Shown here: piece by piece, positions 18,528-28,228 of the stretch
How the letters are laid out: each line of letters begins with the position of its first letter
Numbering within the stretch: the stretch's first letter is position 1
Assembly: GCA_009921505.1 (NCBI GenBank)
Contig: RFXU01000002.1
Coordinates: 1 to 39,080, forward strand
Reading direction: 5' to 3'
DNA length: 39,080 nt
From: Flavobacteriaceae bacterium
Lineage (GTDB): Bacteria > Bacteroidota > Bacteroidia > Flavobacteriales > Flavobacteriaceae
Notes under the pieces: model-generated
Databases searched by the model: none
The model's input: only the letters and a program-made list of their open reading frames with translations
What the model was told of the DNA's origin: nothing
Position numbers and translations under genes: made by a program

Positions 18528-19781
18528 TCAATCTGCATCGACTCTGGCGAGTTCTACGAGCTCGATTTTCGTATTGGACACTTCAAGGATTGTAAGGGTA
18601 AAATCTTCTATGTCAATGACTTCACCTTGCTCAGGAATTTCCTCAGCCACATGGACGATTAATCCTCCCAAAGTCTCATATTGCTCACTTTCTGGCAAGT
18701 CCAATTTGTAGGTTTCATTGAGATAATCCACTTCCAAACGCGCCGAAAAGCGCCAACGATTTTGATCCAGTTCTTCCTCAACCAAAGCGAGCGAGTCGTG
18801 TTCGTCTTCAATTTCACCAAAAAGTTCCTCAATGATGTCCTCCACAGTAATGATGCCGGCTGTACCCCCATATTCGTCCACAACCACTGCGATACTCTTG
18901 CGTTTGCGCGTGAGCACTTGAAGGATATCCTTAGCAAGCATGGTCTCGGGAATAAAGACCACAGGCATTAAAACTTGACTCAGCACCTCAGGTTTTTTAA
19001 AGAGTTCAAAAGAGTGTACATATCCAAGGATGTTGTCCAAATTATCTTGGTAAACCAAAATTTTCGAGAGTCCCGTTTCTGTAAAGCGCTCACTCAGGGC
19101 CCGAGGGGTCGTTTGCACATCAACCCCGATTACCTCTGTACGTGGGATCATTACCTCACGTGCCTTTACATCAGAAAACTCCAGTGCATTTTGAAAAATT
19201 TGTATTTCACTATCCACCTCATCCTCGATTTCCAAGCTGTCCATCTGCTCATTGATGTAATGGCCCAATTCTACTTTACTGAAGCTCAATTGGAGGTTAT
19301 CTCCTGGGGTTCTAAACAAAACCCTTAATATAAAATCCGAAATCCAAATCACTAATTCGGAAATCACCGAAAACAATAGATAAAAGATGTAGGCAGGCAA
19401 GGATAAAATAACCACCAACTGATTGGCGTAAATCTGAAAAAACACTTTAGGCAAAAACTCGGCCGTCCATAAAATCACTAAAGTTGAGATAAATGTATGG
19501 GCCATGAGTCCCCAAAATCCATCAAGAGGAACCCAATGCATCAAAACTTCGCCCATAAATAGTCCGTAAATCACCAGGGCAATATTATTACCAACCAACA
19601 TAGTAGCGATAAACTTAGAAGGACGAAGCGTGATTCGCTTTAAAACGGTAGCAATAAAATTATTTTGTTTCTTTTCAATTTCGAGATGAATCTTATTGGC
19701 CGAAACATAGGCGATTTCCATTCCGGAGAAAAAGGCCGAAAAAAGCAATGAAATAAAAATGATTAACAGGGATCCTTCCAT
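18528..19781 (-). CDS. CNNM/DUF21 + CBS-pair + CorC/HlyC domain protein (hemolysin family; GldE-like)
   Basis: 417 aa; FFSGMEIAYVSANKIHLE; AREVMIPRTEVIGVD; VVVDEYGGTAGIITVEDIIEELFGEIEDEHD. Confidence 0.92.
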   Translation of the reverse strand: MEGSLLIIFISLLFSAFFSGMEIAYVSANKIHLEIEKKQNNFIATVLKRITLRPSKFIATMLVGNNIALVIYGLFMGEVLMHWVPLDGFWGLMAHTFISTLVILWTAEFLPKVFFQIYANQLVVILSLPAYIFYLLFSVISELVIWISDFILRVLFRTPGDNLQLSFSKVELGHYINEQMDSLEIEDEVDSEIQIFQNALEFSDVKAREVMIPRTEVIGVDVQTTPRALSERFTETGLSKILVYQDNLDNILGYVHSFELFKKPEVLSQVLMPVVFIPETMLAKDILQVLTRKRKSIAVVVDEYGGTAGIITVEDIIEELFGEIEDEHDSLALVEEELDQNRWRFSARLEVDYLNETYKLDLPESEQYETLGGLIVHVAEEIPEQGEVIDIEDFTLTILEVSNTKIELVELARVDAD

Positions 19782-19784
19782 AAA

Positions 19785-19979
19785 TTATTTGGAACGATTT
19801 TCCATGTTTTTTCTAAACCAACGCTTAAAAAAATACATTCCTACGGCCACAACAGCAAAAATAATAAACATATAAGATCGCTCTCTATTTTCACTCCAAT
19901 TCGTAAGGACTAAGTATATCGAAAATAGAGCCATTGCGATGTAGCCATATTCAAAAAGCTTGTAAATCTTGCCGCGCAT
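19785..19979 (-). CDS. Small membrane protein of unknown function
   Basis: 64 aa with two hydrophobic segments; 3-nt gap to the downstream CNNM/CBS gene, consistent with operon membership. Confidence 0.65.
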   Translation of the reverse strand: MRGKIYKLFEYGYIAMALFSIYLVLTNWSENRERSYMFIIFAVVAVGMYFFKRWFRKNMENRSK

Positions 19980-19990
19980 ATTTATAGGGT

Positions 19991-20551
19991 TTATTCGGAA
20001 TCCACAATACGTTGAATCCCTTTATTATTTCTTGAAAGAAAGATAGTAAAATCTTCATTGGCATCAAATCGACTCCCATCATTATACGAGCCGTCACTAA
20101 AGGTGATTCGATAGGGTTGATCGGTAAACAACCATTGTCCTCTTTGATTCCAATACAGTTGCTCTGCCTCCAAAATATTTCCATCTGCCGTGGTCAACAC
20201 TACATTTTGACGCAAATCAACAAGTCCACTCGAGCCATAGCGTATGGCATAGTCTGAGCGGACCGTACTCTCTTGGTCCTGATCAAAAAAGTGGATATCA
20301 ATGCCTTCTGGAAATTCCTGGTAATCAAACTCATAATTACTATAATCCAAAAGTTTGGGCGCAATAAGATTGGTCACTAAGCGCCCTGAATCAGTATATT
20401 TTAAATTCACCTCTTGTCCTTCTGCAATTGGACGCTCATCACTCAGGTTTAATTGCTGCACCTGATCATAAGTTCCTTCACAAGAAAAAAACGCCATAAG
20501 TCCGAAAAAGACTATGGCGTTTACAGGCAAATTGTGTTTGTATTTTCTCAT
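19991..20551 (-). CDS. lptC: LPS export ABC transporter periplasmic protein LptC
   Basis: Lipobox AFFSCEGT; LYSNYEFDYQEFPEGIDIHFFDQDQESTVRSDYAIRYGSSGLVDLRQNVVLTTADGNILEAEQLYWNQRGQWLFTDQPYRITFSDGS is LptC-like. Start chosen at 20551 (MRKYKHN), coupled TAATG with the upstream stop. Confidence 0.85.
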   Translation of the reverse strand: MRKYKHNLPVNAIVFFGLMAFFSCEGTYDQVQQLNLSDERPIAEGQEVNLKYTDSGRLVTNLIAPKLLDYSNYEFDYQEFPEGIDIHFFDQDQESTVRSDYAIRYGSSGLVDLRQNVVLTTADGNILEAEQLYWNQRGQWLFTDQPYRITFSDGSYNDGSRFDANEDFTIFLSRNNKGIQRIVDSE

Positions 20552-21903
20552 TAAAGATTGGGCACTTTTACACTGCCGCCGATCCAACAATTAATGGTAA
20601 TCACCTTTCCGGCCATCCCTTCAGCAAAAATATCACTTTTGCTCGGAGCGCGTCCGCGATAACTCTCAGCAGTAGCTTTTGCCGTAGCGGCAACAGACGC
20701 ATCTACACGAGCCGCACGATCAGCCATTTCAGCGGCTTTCCAGTTAATGGCTCTCTTTTCAAATACACTTCCTCCACAATCATTAGAACTTTTGGAGTAC
20801 ATATCGGCAATTCGCAAGTAACAAATCCCTTTTGAAGGCTTTTGCTCCAAAACTTTATAATAACTGCTTCGCGCATTGCTATAACTTCCTCGTTTGCGAT
20901 AATTCTCTGCAATAGCAAAGGTATAATCGGCTGCCTTATTCAAATTGGTTTCGAGTTCAACGGCCTGATTATAATAGTTTATGGCATCAGTATTGTTTCC
21001 ATCACGATCGGCCAATCTACCGAGATAAAAAGCAGAGGCTGCAGAAGGTTGAAGTGAATGCAATTGTTGGACTAACTGATAAAACAAAGGCGTCTCACAA
21101 TCCTTGGCATTCAAACGACTCGCTGCACTTTTAAGCCAAGCGATATCTTCTTTCTTTTCTTCAAAATTCTTCTCGTACAAGGGAATTAAATTGTCACAAT
21201 CGGCAACAGATCCCAACTTGGCGTCTACACTTTCTTTAATTTTTGCATAATAACCCAAGTACTTTTCATAACCATCAAGTTTCTTTTGATCCTTGCTACT
21301 CAATTTCTGACCGGCCTCTTCTTTTTCAATCATTTTGTTGATTTGCAAAGCGTAATTCCCTTCTTCTTTTTCGATTTTCTCTACAATGATGTCATAAAGA
21401 TCAAAGACTTCTTGTATGTCCTTTTGGCCGTCTTTATAAAGATCCATAACCAAGGAAAAATAAGTATAAATCGCTTTTGGGCTTTTAAAATTTGGCTCAT
21501 CTGTTTTGTAGGCCAAATCAAAAGCATTGTACTGAGACAGCTTGTCGCCAATACCGTTGTCGTATTTAATTTGAGCGATGTCCGCCATAATCTCCCCTTT
21601 TTTAGACTTTTTAGGGAAGTATTTCATACGCAATTGATAAGCATTCTCAAGATCTTTAATTTTGGTTTGATCTCCTTGCTCAATAAAGTATTCGAACATT
21701 TTCACCGCGTATTGATATACAGCGACATTGTATTGAGGACATGAGGTGATTACCTTATTATAATGAGGCAATGCTCCTTCATAATTTTTAATTTTAGCTG
21801 GTTCTGTATATAAAGAAACAGCTATAGTGCAGTCGTCTTGAGCACTAGCGTTTGTCGTCATCAAAATGGCAAAAAATGCCAAAAGCAAAATCTTAGTTTT
21901 CAT
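20551..21903 (-). CDS. Tetratricopeptide-repeat secreted protein
   Basis: 450 aa; signal peptide MKTKILLLAFFAILMTTNASAQ; TPR-like AFYLGRLADRDGNNTDAINYYNQAVELE. Confidence 0.75.
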   Translation of the reverse strand: MKTKILLLAFFAILMTTNASAQDDCTIAVSLYTEPAKIKNYEGALPHYNKVITSCPQYNVAVYQYAVKMFEYFIEQGDQTKIKDLENAYQLRMKYFPKKSKKGEIMADIAQIKYDNGIGDKLSQYNAFDLAYKTDEPNFKSPKAIYTYFSLVMDLYKDGQKDIQEVFDLYDIIVEKIEKEEGNYALQINKMIEKEEAGQKLSSKDQKKLDGYEKYLGYYAKIKESVDAKLGSVADCDNLIPLYEKNFEEKKEDIAWLKSAASRLNAKDCETPLFYQLVQQLHSLQPSAASAFYLGRLADRDGNNTDAINYYNQAVELETNLNKAADYTFAIAENYRKRGSYSNARSSYYKVLEQKPSKGICYLRIADMYSKSSNDCGGSVFEKRAINWKAAEMADRAARVDASVAATAKATAESYRGRAPSKSDIFAEGMAGKVITINCWIGGSVKVPNL

Positions 21904-21912
21904 AACTCTATT

Positions 21913-23151
21913 TTAATCGTATAATCTTTTTTCGAACCACTTGTCATTAAGAGAAAGGCCTACAAATATATTGACAAATGATTCCTCTACCAATCCATTG
22001 TTTTTAGTCCCACGACCTCCGTACTCGACACCAATATTTACATTTGAAAATGTACGTCCTAGATTAATCCCTAGTCCAAAAGACATGCCAAACTCTGAGA
22101 TCGCGTTGCCGTTTACATTAATTCCAGTCTCTTCAAAGCGGAACCCGCCACGGTAAACAATCCGCTTGAGGAGGTTTGAAAATGAATTGTAGTCTGGTAT
22201 ATAAAACCCGCCCATTTTAAAACGCAAGGCATCTTCGTAAGTAACATTGTCTAACACAACCGTACTACTGGCCAAATTACTTGTTTTCTGTGCACTAACT
22301 TCTGCGGATAACGACCATTTTCGTTCCTCCACTAATCCAAGTCCCACAGTTATCTGAGAAGGAAAAACAAAATCAGTGTTAGCCAATTCAATATCGCGTC
22401 GGTCGATAGGGGAAGTATTTCCGTTTGGCAATAAGAGCACAGTCGCTATTTGCCGGGCATTTTCCGAAGTGAATTTGGTCTCGGGTGTATAACTCACAGA
22501 GGCCAAACCATTGAGTTTTCCTTTGAGAACGCGTCTGTATTGTAGTCCCAAATTCATACTGAGTCCCAGCAAGTCACTTTCGTTGTCTTCTTCGGTCCCT
22601 AGTTGTATGTCGTCTTGAAAGGTTACCGCATTATTGCGGATTTTACCAAAATTATAATTCGCCTCAACCCCTAAATTCAGTTCAGGTGTTAGGGCATAAC
22701 CAAGACCAAAAAACACTTTGTTCATTCCACCACTTCCTGTGTATTGTGTGGTATTGGTGCCGTCTATATTTTCTAGTTTATACCCAGAGGTCGTTAAAGG
22801 CAAAAGCCCAAAAGCGCCTCCAAATTTTCCCATGGGGAACGCCACCGCCATATAATCTAGCGTTGTCGTAGTGGCCCGCTCGCTATCCAAGGCCGTACTT
22901 AGCGTGTTGAACTTATGACTGCCCGCAATTGAATAATTGACTAATTTCAAATTGGCCAGACCCGCTGGATTCAGAAGATTTACGTGAATACTATCGGAAT
23001 AAGTGCTCACGCCCCCCATAAGTCGATTTTCGACAGTTCCACGAAAATTTAAATTGCCGATCCCAAAAAAAGAATAAGGCGAGGTCGTCCCCTGCCCCCA
23101 GATCGGGGCAGTAATGGCAAATGCCATGACGATAAATATTTTTTTGAGCAT
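21913..23151 (-). CDS. Outer-membrane beta-barrel protein (FadL-like / uncharacterised)
   Basis: 412 aa; signal peptide; SPYSFFGIGNLNFRGTVENRLMGGVSTYSDSIHVNLLNPAGLANL; alternating beta-strand pattern. Confidence 0.7.
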   Translation of the reverse strand: MLKKIFIVMAFAITAPIWGQGTTSPYSFFGIGNLNFRGTVENRLMGGVSTYSDSIHVNLLNPAGLANLKLVNYSIAGSHKFNTLSTALDSERATTTTLDYMAVAFPMGKFGGAFGLLPLTTSGYKLENIDGTNTTQYTGSGGMNKVFFGLGYALTPELNLGVEANYNFGKIRNNAVTFQDDIQLGTEEDNESDLLGLSMNLGLQYRRVLKGKLNGLASVSYTPETKFTSENARQIATVLLLPNGNTSPIDRRDIELANTDFVFPSQITVGLGLVEERKWSLSAEVSAQKTSNLASSTVVLDNVTYEDALRFKMGGFYIPDYNSFSNLLKRIVYRGGFRFEETGINVNGNAISEFGMSFGLGINLGRTFSNVNIGVEYGGRGTKNNGLVEESFVNIFVGLSLNDKWFEKRLYD

Positions 23152-23882
23152 CAGTCCTTGTTGATCAATAAAATTTGGTTGAGTCCTTCCAATAAAAAAT
23201 TAGGATGGGCAAAGATGTCATTTTTTATGTGATCTCGCAAAATTTCAAGGTCTCCTCCTGTTAAAAATGTCGTTAAATTCGGATTGTATTGCTCATACTG
23301 ATTTATGAACCCATGAATTTCATGAATTAATCCACGAAATGCTCCTTGATGCATCGAGTTATCCGTGCTGTCTCCATACCAATGGTCAGTGGCTTGAATG
23401 CTCAGATTAGGTAACTTCTCTGTGTAGTCATGCATTGCTTTGTAACGCATGGTTAGACCGGGACTTATCGCTCCACCATAATAGCGTCCGTTAGCATCAA
23501 TAAAATCGTAAGTTACGCAGGACCCGCAATCAATCACCAATGACGCGACCCCTGGAGCATGAAATTTGGCTGCACTCACTAAGGCCAAGCGATCATGTCC
23601 CAAAGTTTTCGGAGACTTATAGTGATTATCTACGGGCAATTTTAAATTATGATTCATGTGGAAAACCTTGAGTTTACTCGAAACATAATCTAAGAATAAG
23701 GGACGATCGGCACCGCTCTGACACCAAATAGCCGTGTTCAACTCTGGATAGGTTATTAAGAGATGCTCAAAGCCATCGCGCAAATTTTTTTCTAACCAAA
23801 AGCCATGAGCGATTAATTTGTGGTGCTCAAATACACCGAACTTTACCCGCGTATTGCCTAAATCAAGAACTAAGTTCATCAA
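23151..23882 (-). CDS. coaX: Type III pantothenate kinase
   Basis: LVLDLGNTRVKFGVFE; GHDRLALVSAA; LVIDCGSCVTYDFIDANGRYYGGAISPGLTMRYKAMHDYTEKLP. Confidence 0.95.
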   Translation of the reverse strand: MMNLVLDLGNTRVKFGVFEHHKLIAHGFWLEKNLRDGFEHLLITYPELNTAIWCQSGADRPLFLDYVSSKLKVFHMNHNLKLPVDNHYKSPKTLGHDRLALVSAAKFHAPGVASLVIDCGSCVTYDFIDANGRYYGGAISPGLTMRYKAMHDYTEKLPNLSIQATDHWYGDSTDNSMHQGAFRGLIHEIHGFINQYEQYNPNLTTFLTGGDLEILRDHIKNDIFAHPNFLLEGLNQILLINKD

Positions 23883-24087
23883 ATTATTGAATATTGTTAG
23901 GGCGAAAATACAATTTGCCCACGTTTTCTTATGTCAATTTATTGTCAAATTTATCCCATATGATGATTTACATGAAGTCAACTCATTGATTTCTATGGAA
24001 TTCTATTTTGTTTAACATTTTTAACAAAAGATTAAACAAAAAATGAAGTTAATGCCGTTACTTTGTGACTCATAAAAACAATTAGCT

Positions 24088-25074
24088 ATGATTTTTCAAA
24101 AATTTCTTAAACCAACAACCCTTGCCTTATTGGCCATTGCGTTTTCTTTTGTTGCCTGTTCAGATGACGACGAGAACACAACAAATACACCAGAACCCTT
24201 AAACATCGTTGAAACTGCTCTAGAAACAGCAGATTTAAGCTCCTTAGTTGCTGCACTTCAAGCCGCTGACGGGGATCTAGTCAACGTATTGAGCGGCGGT
24301 GAGTTCACTGTACTAGCGCCGACAAATGCTGCTTTCGACAGCTTCTTAACCGCTAATGGATTTGCTGATTTAAGCGAAGTCCCTACAGACGTTTTAGCCA
24401 ACATCCTTTTAAACCATGTCGTTGCTGGTACTGTAATGTCTACAGACCTAACTGCAGCCGGTGCTGGATACACGCAAACAAACGCGACCAATATGGACGG
24501 TGATGTTTTGAGCTTGTACTTCAACACATCAAACGGCGTTGTTTTCAATGGAGTAAGTACAGTAGCACAAGCTGATATTGAAGCAACAAATGGTGTGATT
24601 CACATCGTGGACCAAGTTATTGGGTTACCTACCATTGCAACATTTGCTACTGCAGACCCAACTTTTGAGACTTTGGTTGCGGCCTTAACGCGTCCAGATT
24701 TAGAAGTGCCTTTTGTAACTATTTTAAGTTCAACCGGACAAGGAACGCCATTGACCGCATTTGCACCAACCAATGATGCATTTGGCAGCTTATTGACCGA
24801 ACTTGGCATTGATGATCTTTCTCAAATCGATGTGAATACATTGACTGCAGTTCTTCTAACACACGTGGTTGGAGAAGCCAATGTTCGCGCAGAAGATTTA
24901 ACCCAAGATATGCCCGTACCAACTTTAGTCGGAGAGAGTTTAACTGTTGATCTAACCAATGGTCCACAGCTTGTTGACCCGAATGGACGTGTGGCCAATA
25001 TCATTGCTAACAATGTACAGGCTTACAACGGAGTAGTACACGTTATCGACAAAGTAGTTTTACCACTATTATAG
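24088..25074 (+). CDS. Lipoprotein with two tandem fasciclin (FAS1) domains
   Basis: Lipobox FVACSDDDE; two repeats containing FTVLAPTNAAFDSF / LTAFAPTNDAFGSL and NGVIHIVDQV / NGVVHVIDKV. Confidence 0.93.
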   Translation: MIFQKFLKPTTLALLAIAFSFVACSDDDENTTNTPEPLNIVETALETADLSSLVAALQAADGDLVNVLSGGEFTVLAPTNAAFDSFLTANGFADLSEVPTDVLANILLNHVVAGTVMSTDLTAAGAGYTQTNATNMDGDVLSLYFNTSNGVVFNGVSTVAQADIEATNGVIHIVDQVIGLPTIATFATADPTFETLVAALTRPDLEVPFVTILSSTGQGTPLTAFAPTNDAFGSLLTELGIDDLSQIDVNTLTAVLLTHVVGEANVRAEDLTQDMPVPTLVGESLTVDLTNGPQLVDPNGRVANIIANNVQAYNGVVHVIDKVVLPLL

Positions 25075-25095
25075 ATTAGTTATTGACGATAATAG

Positions 25096-25122
25096 AAAAG
25101 GCCAGCAGTAGCTGGCCTTTTT
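25096..25122 (+). terminator. Intrinsic terminator after fasciclin gene
   Basis: AAAAGGCCAGC-AGTA-GCTGGCCTTTTT hairpin with T tract. Confidence 0.9.
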
Positions 25123-25158
25123 ACGTTTTATAAGGTCACTTAACAACTTAAGTAACAA

Positions 25159-25737
25159 CTACTGTTCATTTGGAATAAACAATAATGAAACTTTAATATC
25201 AAGCGCGTCGTCGATATCTTTTAGCATGAACGATGGCAAAGGCATGTCAAATAAAGTGGGCTGAACTGTGAACGTCCCGAAGACCTTGTATTGGTCCAGT
25301 GTAGACTCGAGGTTCATGTTTACCGAAATATCTCGGCTTACGCCGCGGAATTGTAAAATCCCGTCCATAACTACTTGTTGACCGCTCTGGGTAAACTTTT
25401 TAGCCAAAAATCGAACATTGGGAAAATCAAAAACATCCAGAAGCTCCAGAGCGTGGGCATCGCGATTTTCATTACCACTGTCAAAGTCCGCGACCTTAGC
25501 AGACACGGCTATCATGTCAAGTTGCCCATCATTGGATTTCATCAAACCCACCAAATTTTTATTGACGCCCGTCCACTCATGTAATAGATGTGCGCCCGTA
25601 TAACTTATTTCCGAGCGACTTGGATCTAAGGTCCATGTACTTGAACTTGTTGTCTGATTTTGACCCATCAGATTTGAATAGGACAAAACCAGGGCAAATT
25701 TAACCACGAATAGAACTTTTTTGATATTTAGAAACAT
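25159..25737 (-). CDS. YceI family periplasmic protein
   Basis: 192 aa; STWTLDPSRSEISYTGAHLLHEWTGVNKNLVGLM...AHALELLDVFDFPNVRFLAKKF...GILQFRGVSRDISV. Confidence 0.88.
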   Translation of the reverse strand: MFLNIKKVLFVVKFALVLSYSNLMGQNQTTSSSTWTLDPSRSEISYTGAHLLHEWTGVNKNLVGLMKSNDGQLDMIAVSAKVADFDSGNENRDAHALELLDVFDFPNVRFLAKKFTQSGQQVVMDGILQFRGVSRDISVNMNLESTLDQYKVFGTFTVQPTLFDMPLPSFMLKDIDDALDIKVSLLFIPNEQ

Positions 25738-25746
25738 AGCAAAAAA

Positions 25747-26391
25747 CTAAAAGGTGAGTACTAAAGTTGCGGTCGCGAAGCTACCAAAGGCGGTGTAAGC
25801 CGCTATTCTATGCAGATTTCGACCTGTCTGACTTTCACTCGCCCCATCAGCCAATAAATTTGTAGCTACCATAGCTGAAAAATGAATACTCGCTAACCAC
25901 TTATGTGCTCTTGCTGACGACAAACCTTTTTCTGTACGATTAATTAGTGGAGGGGGGGCAAAAAGAGATAAAGCTGCACCTGAAAAATAGCTCACATTAA
26001 CGACACCAGCCATGGTTTCGTGTGCATTTTTTATTTGGTTGTATTCTCGTGAATTACAGTTATCGCAGTTGTAAAGTTTTCCGCCAATAATGCCTTGAGC
26101 GATCATCGAGGCAAGAGTAACGTAGCCCAAAACCTGATGCGTTATCAGCATTTTACGCCGCAATTCAATCTCTCGACTTCTTTGGATTGGGGACAGTGGA
26201 GCCAATTCAGAGCGTCTGAGAAGACCATTTTCCCCCCACAAAAAGCGCTGAGTAAATAACATTTTGTCAGGCAATAAGGGAAACTCCTCTTCCTGTTCAA
26301 ACGAATTAAAAATGTCGTCGAGCTCCTGGGCTTGTACTTCAGCAATACCAAAAGAAAAAACAAAAATTAATAAAAAATACAGTCGTCCCAA
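25747..26391 (-). CDS. Uncharacterised membrane protein with about 4 TM helices and several conserved-looking His (cytochrome b561-like organisation suspected)
   Basis: 214 aa; signal peptide; LITHQVLGYVTLASMIAQGIIGG, NAHETMAGVVNVSYFSGAALSLF, HKWLASIHFSAMVATNLLAD, LHRIAAYTAFGSFATATLVLTF; CDNC in a loop. Confidence 0.6.
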   Translation of the reverse strand: MGRLYFLLIFVFSFGIAEVQAQELDDIFNSFEQEEEFPLLPDKMLFTQRFLWGENGLLRRSELAPLSPIQRSREIELRRKMLITHQVLGYVTLASMIAQGIIGGKLYNCDNCNSREYNQIKNAHETMAGVVNVSYFSGAALSLFAPPPLINRTEKGLSSARAHKWLASIHFSAMVATNLLADGASESQTGRNLHRIAAYTAFGSFATATLVLTF

Positions 26392-26395
26392 TGTG

Positions 26396-26884
26396 CTAAG
26401 CTTTTGTAATTACTAGTGTGTTATTAGTGAGCACTGTCGTGTATTTCTTCAAACCTCCAGAGGTGGCTCCTGAATTACAAGATTCAACATTGTTTCCATC
26501 ATTTGAGTAGCTATTACCATGGTTACCACACGTCCATGTCCCCGATGAATAACTCCAAAGATTATTAGTGCCTCTGTGCGGGCAACAATTATCGTAAGCC
26601 GCTATTTCTGTTGAACTTAGGCGCAATAAAAGCACTCCTGCATTTAAAATATTGGTATATCCCCCAGGATTTGCCAAATCAGTAAAATTAGCATTGCCTA
26701 AATCAACGGTTACCGTATTACCACTGATCTCATAACCAGAGGTCCCTCCTGGCTGGTCGTTATTTGTTGGACCCGACGCCGTATCTGAATCACTCGAACA
26801 AGCCTCCAGAAAAGAAAGGCCAAAAAAAGCAAAGGCTACCGACGGGCATGTTTGCGTTAAAAAATGTCTTCTTGACTGTTTCAT
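26396..26884 (-). CDS. Rieske [2Fe-2S] protein, probable Tat-exported lipoprotein
   Basis: 162 aa; twin-Arg SRRHFL; lipobox LEACSS; Rieske ligand motifs CPHRG and CGNHG. Confidence 0.88.
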   Translation of the reverse strand: MKQSRRHFLTQTCPSVAFAFFGLSFLEACSSDSDTASGPTNNDQPGGTSGYEISGNTVTVDLGNANFTDLANPGGYTNILNAGVLLLRLSSTEIAAYDNCCPHRGTNNLWSYSSGTWTCGNHGNSYSNDGNNVESCNSGATSGGLKKYTTVLTNNTLVITKA

Positions 26885-27101
26885 AGTAAATTATTTTTTT
26901 GAAATACAGATTGAACTCTTTTATAAGGGTTCTCTTAAAGTAAAACAACGTTGATTTACTCTACCCTACCCAAAATTCAATAAGATTTTAATTTTCACTA
27001 AGATACATTGAATATTTAAAATTGTTCCTGCTCAATTAAACGCATTATGGTGATTTGAAGGAAGAACCTGTATCGTTTAAAGAAAATTTAAAAAAGAAAT
27101 A

Positions 27102-27138
27102 AAAAAAGCGACCAAACAAATTGTTTGATCGCTTTTTT
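27102..27138. terminator. Intrinsic terminator downstream of tRNA-Phe (near-perfect hairpin, A/T flanked)
   Basis: AAAAAAGCGACCAAACAA-AT-TGTTTGATCGCTTTTTT type inverted repeat with one mismatch/wobble. Confidence 0.85.
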
Positions 27139-27142
27139 ATTG

Positions 27143-27215
<73 letters not shown>

Positions 27216-27247
27216 TCCTGCTCACAGTCAAAACGCTGCAGCGGGTG

Positions 27248-27278
27248 CAAATATAAATTTATTTTAGCGTCTGCAAAA
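27248..27278 (-). promoter_or_regulatory. Promoter for tRNA-Phe (Bacteroidota -33/-7 type)
   Basis: Minus strand TTTTG - 18 nt - TATATTTG (27278 down to 27248), ending 33 nt before the tRNA 5' end. Confidence 0.75.
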
Positions 27279-27325
27279 CAAAAATTTCATTTTTAAATCT
27301 GAATGGAATGAGGCAATATGGAAGC

Positions 27326-28228
27326 CTATTTTGAGATCAAATTATTTAGATCCCAAGTACTTATTTCAGGATTAGCCCCCGCTTTAGCCGCAACAATACT
27401 CCCGATTTTCACTGCGGCGTCCAATGCTTGCTCTGGCGAGCGTTTTTCGATAATTAATTCCTGTATTAAAGCCGCCAAAAAACTGTCTCCTGCACCCACA
27501 GTGTCCATAACCTCCACGACATAACCCGAATGAGCATACCAGAACCCCTCAACAAATAATCTCGCTCCTGCACCACCTAAGGTCACACACCAAATTTTAT
27601 TAGGGTCAAAGGCCGAGAGTTTAGCACATTTTTCATCAATGGAATCACTTTCTTGAAAATCAAGTGATGACGCATATAAATAATCCAATTCTTCATCATT
27701 CATTTTAACCAGGTCTGCCTTTTTTATCATGCCTTCAATCCAGGACAAATCAAAATGTGGTGGTCGAAGATTGACATCGAAAACCTTCAACAGGTTGTAT
27801 TTCAATAAATCATTGAGGCTCTTTTGGTTGGGCGGATGACGCAAAGCCAAACTTCCAAAAACTAAAACCTGGGCGGACTCCATCAAAGGTTCAATCTTAT
27901 TATTTACATTAATGTCATCCCAGGCTGCAGGATCCTCGATGGTATAGCGAGCCGAGCCTTGATGATCCAAGATAACATTGACCCTTCCAGTGGCTAAATG
28001 GTCGTGCCGCGAAACACCCCGTGTGCTGAGTCCCTTTTGTCGCATATAATCCAAGACGTTTTCGCCGAGTTGATCATGACCTATCGTACTGACCATGAGT
28101 GTGCTCACGTCAAAACTATGGAGCCTTTGGGCGACATTAAATGGAGCGCCTCCGATAACAGAATGATCCTCAAAGACATCCCACAGAATTTCCCCCCAAC
28201 AAATTATTTTTGGGGAATCAGGCTTCAT
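27326..28228 (-). CDS. PfkB family carbohydrate kinase (probable fructokinase)
   Basis: 300 aa; CWGEILWDVFEDHSVIGGAPFNVAQRL; VMDTVGAGDSFLAALI PfkB signature; context with GH32. Confidence 0.92.
   Translation of the reverse strand: MKPDSPKIICWGEILWDVFEDHSVIGGAPFNVAQRLHSFDVSTLMVSTIGHDQLGENVLDYMRQKGLSTRGVSRHDHLATGRVNVILDHQGSARYTIEDPAAWDDINVNNKIEPLMESAQVLVFGSLALRHPPNQKSLNDLLKYNLLKVFDVNLRPPHFDLSWIEGMIKKADLVKMNDEELDYLYASSLDFQESDSIDEKCAKLSAFDPNKIWCVTLGGAGARLFVEGFWYAHSGYVVEVMDTVGAGDSFLAALIQELIIEKRSPEQALDAAVKIGSIVAAKAGANPEISTWDLNNLISK

Noticed and set aside
21286-21744. 152-aa plus-strand ORF
   Set aside because: Lies fully antisense to the well-supported TPR gene; Phe/Ile-rich low-quality translation with no recognisable motif.
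24258-25013. Antisense ORFs across the fasciclin gene
   Set aside because: Explained by biased codon use in the two repeated FAS1 domains; no independent start signals or motifs.
24160-25070. Internal repeat in the fasciclin gene considered as a DNA repeat
   Set aside because: Similarity is at protein-domain level (two FAS1 domains), not a recent nucleotide duplication.
26946-26960. CAACGTTG palindrome upstream of the Rieske gene
   Set aside because: Only 8 bp and expected by chance at this scale; no second copy or family-specific context to support a regulator site.
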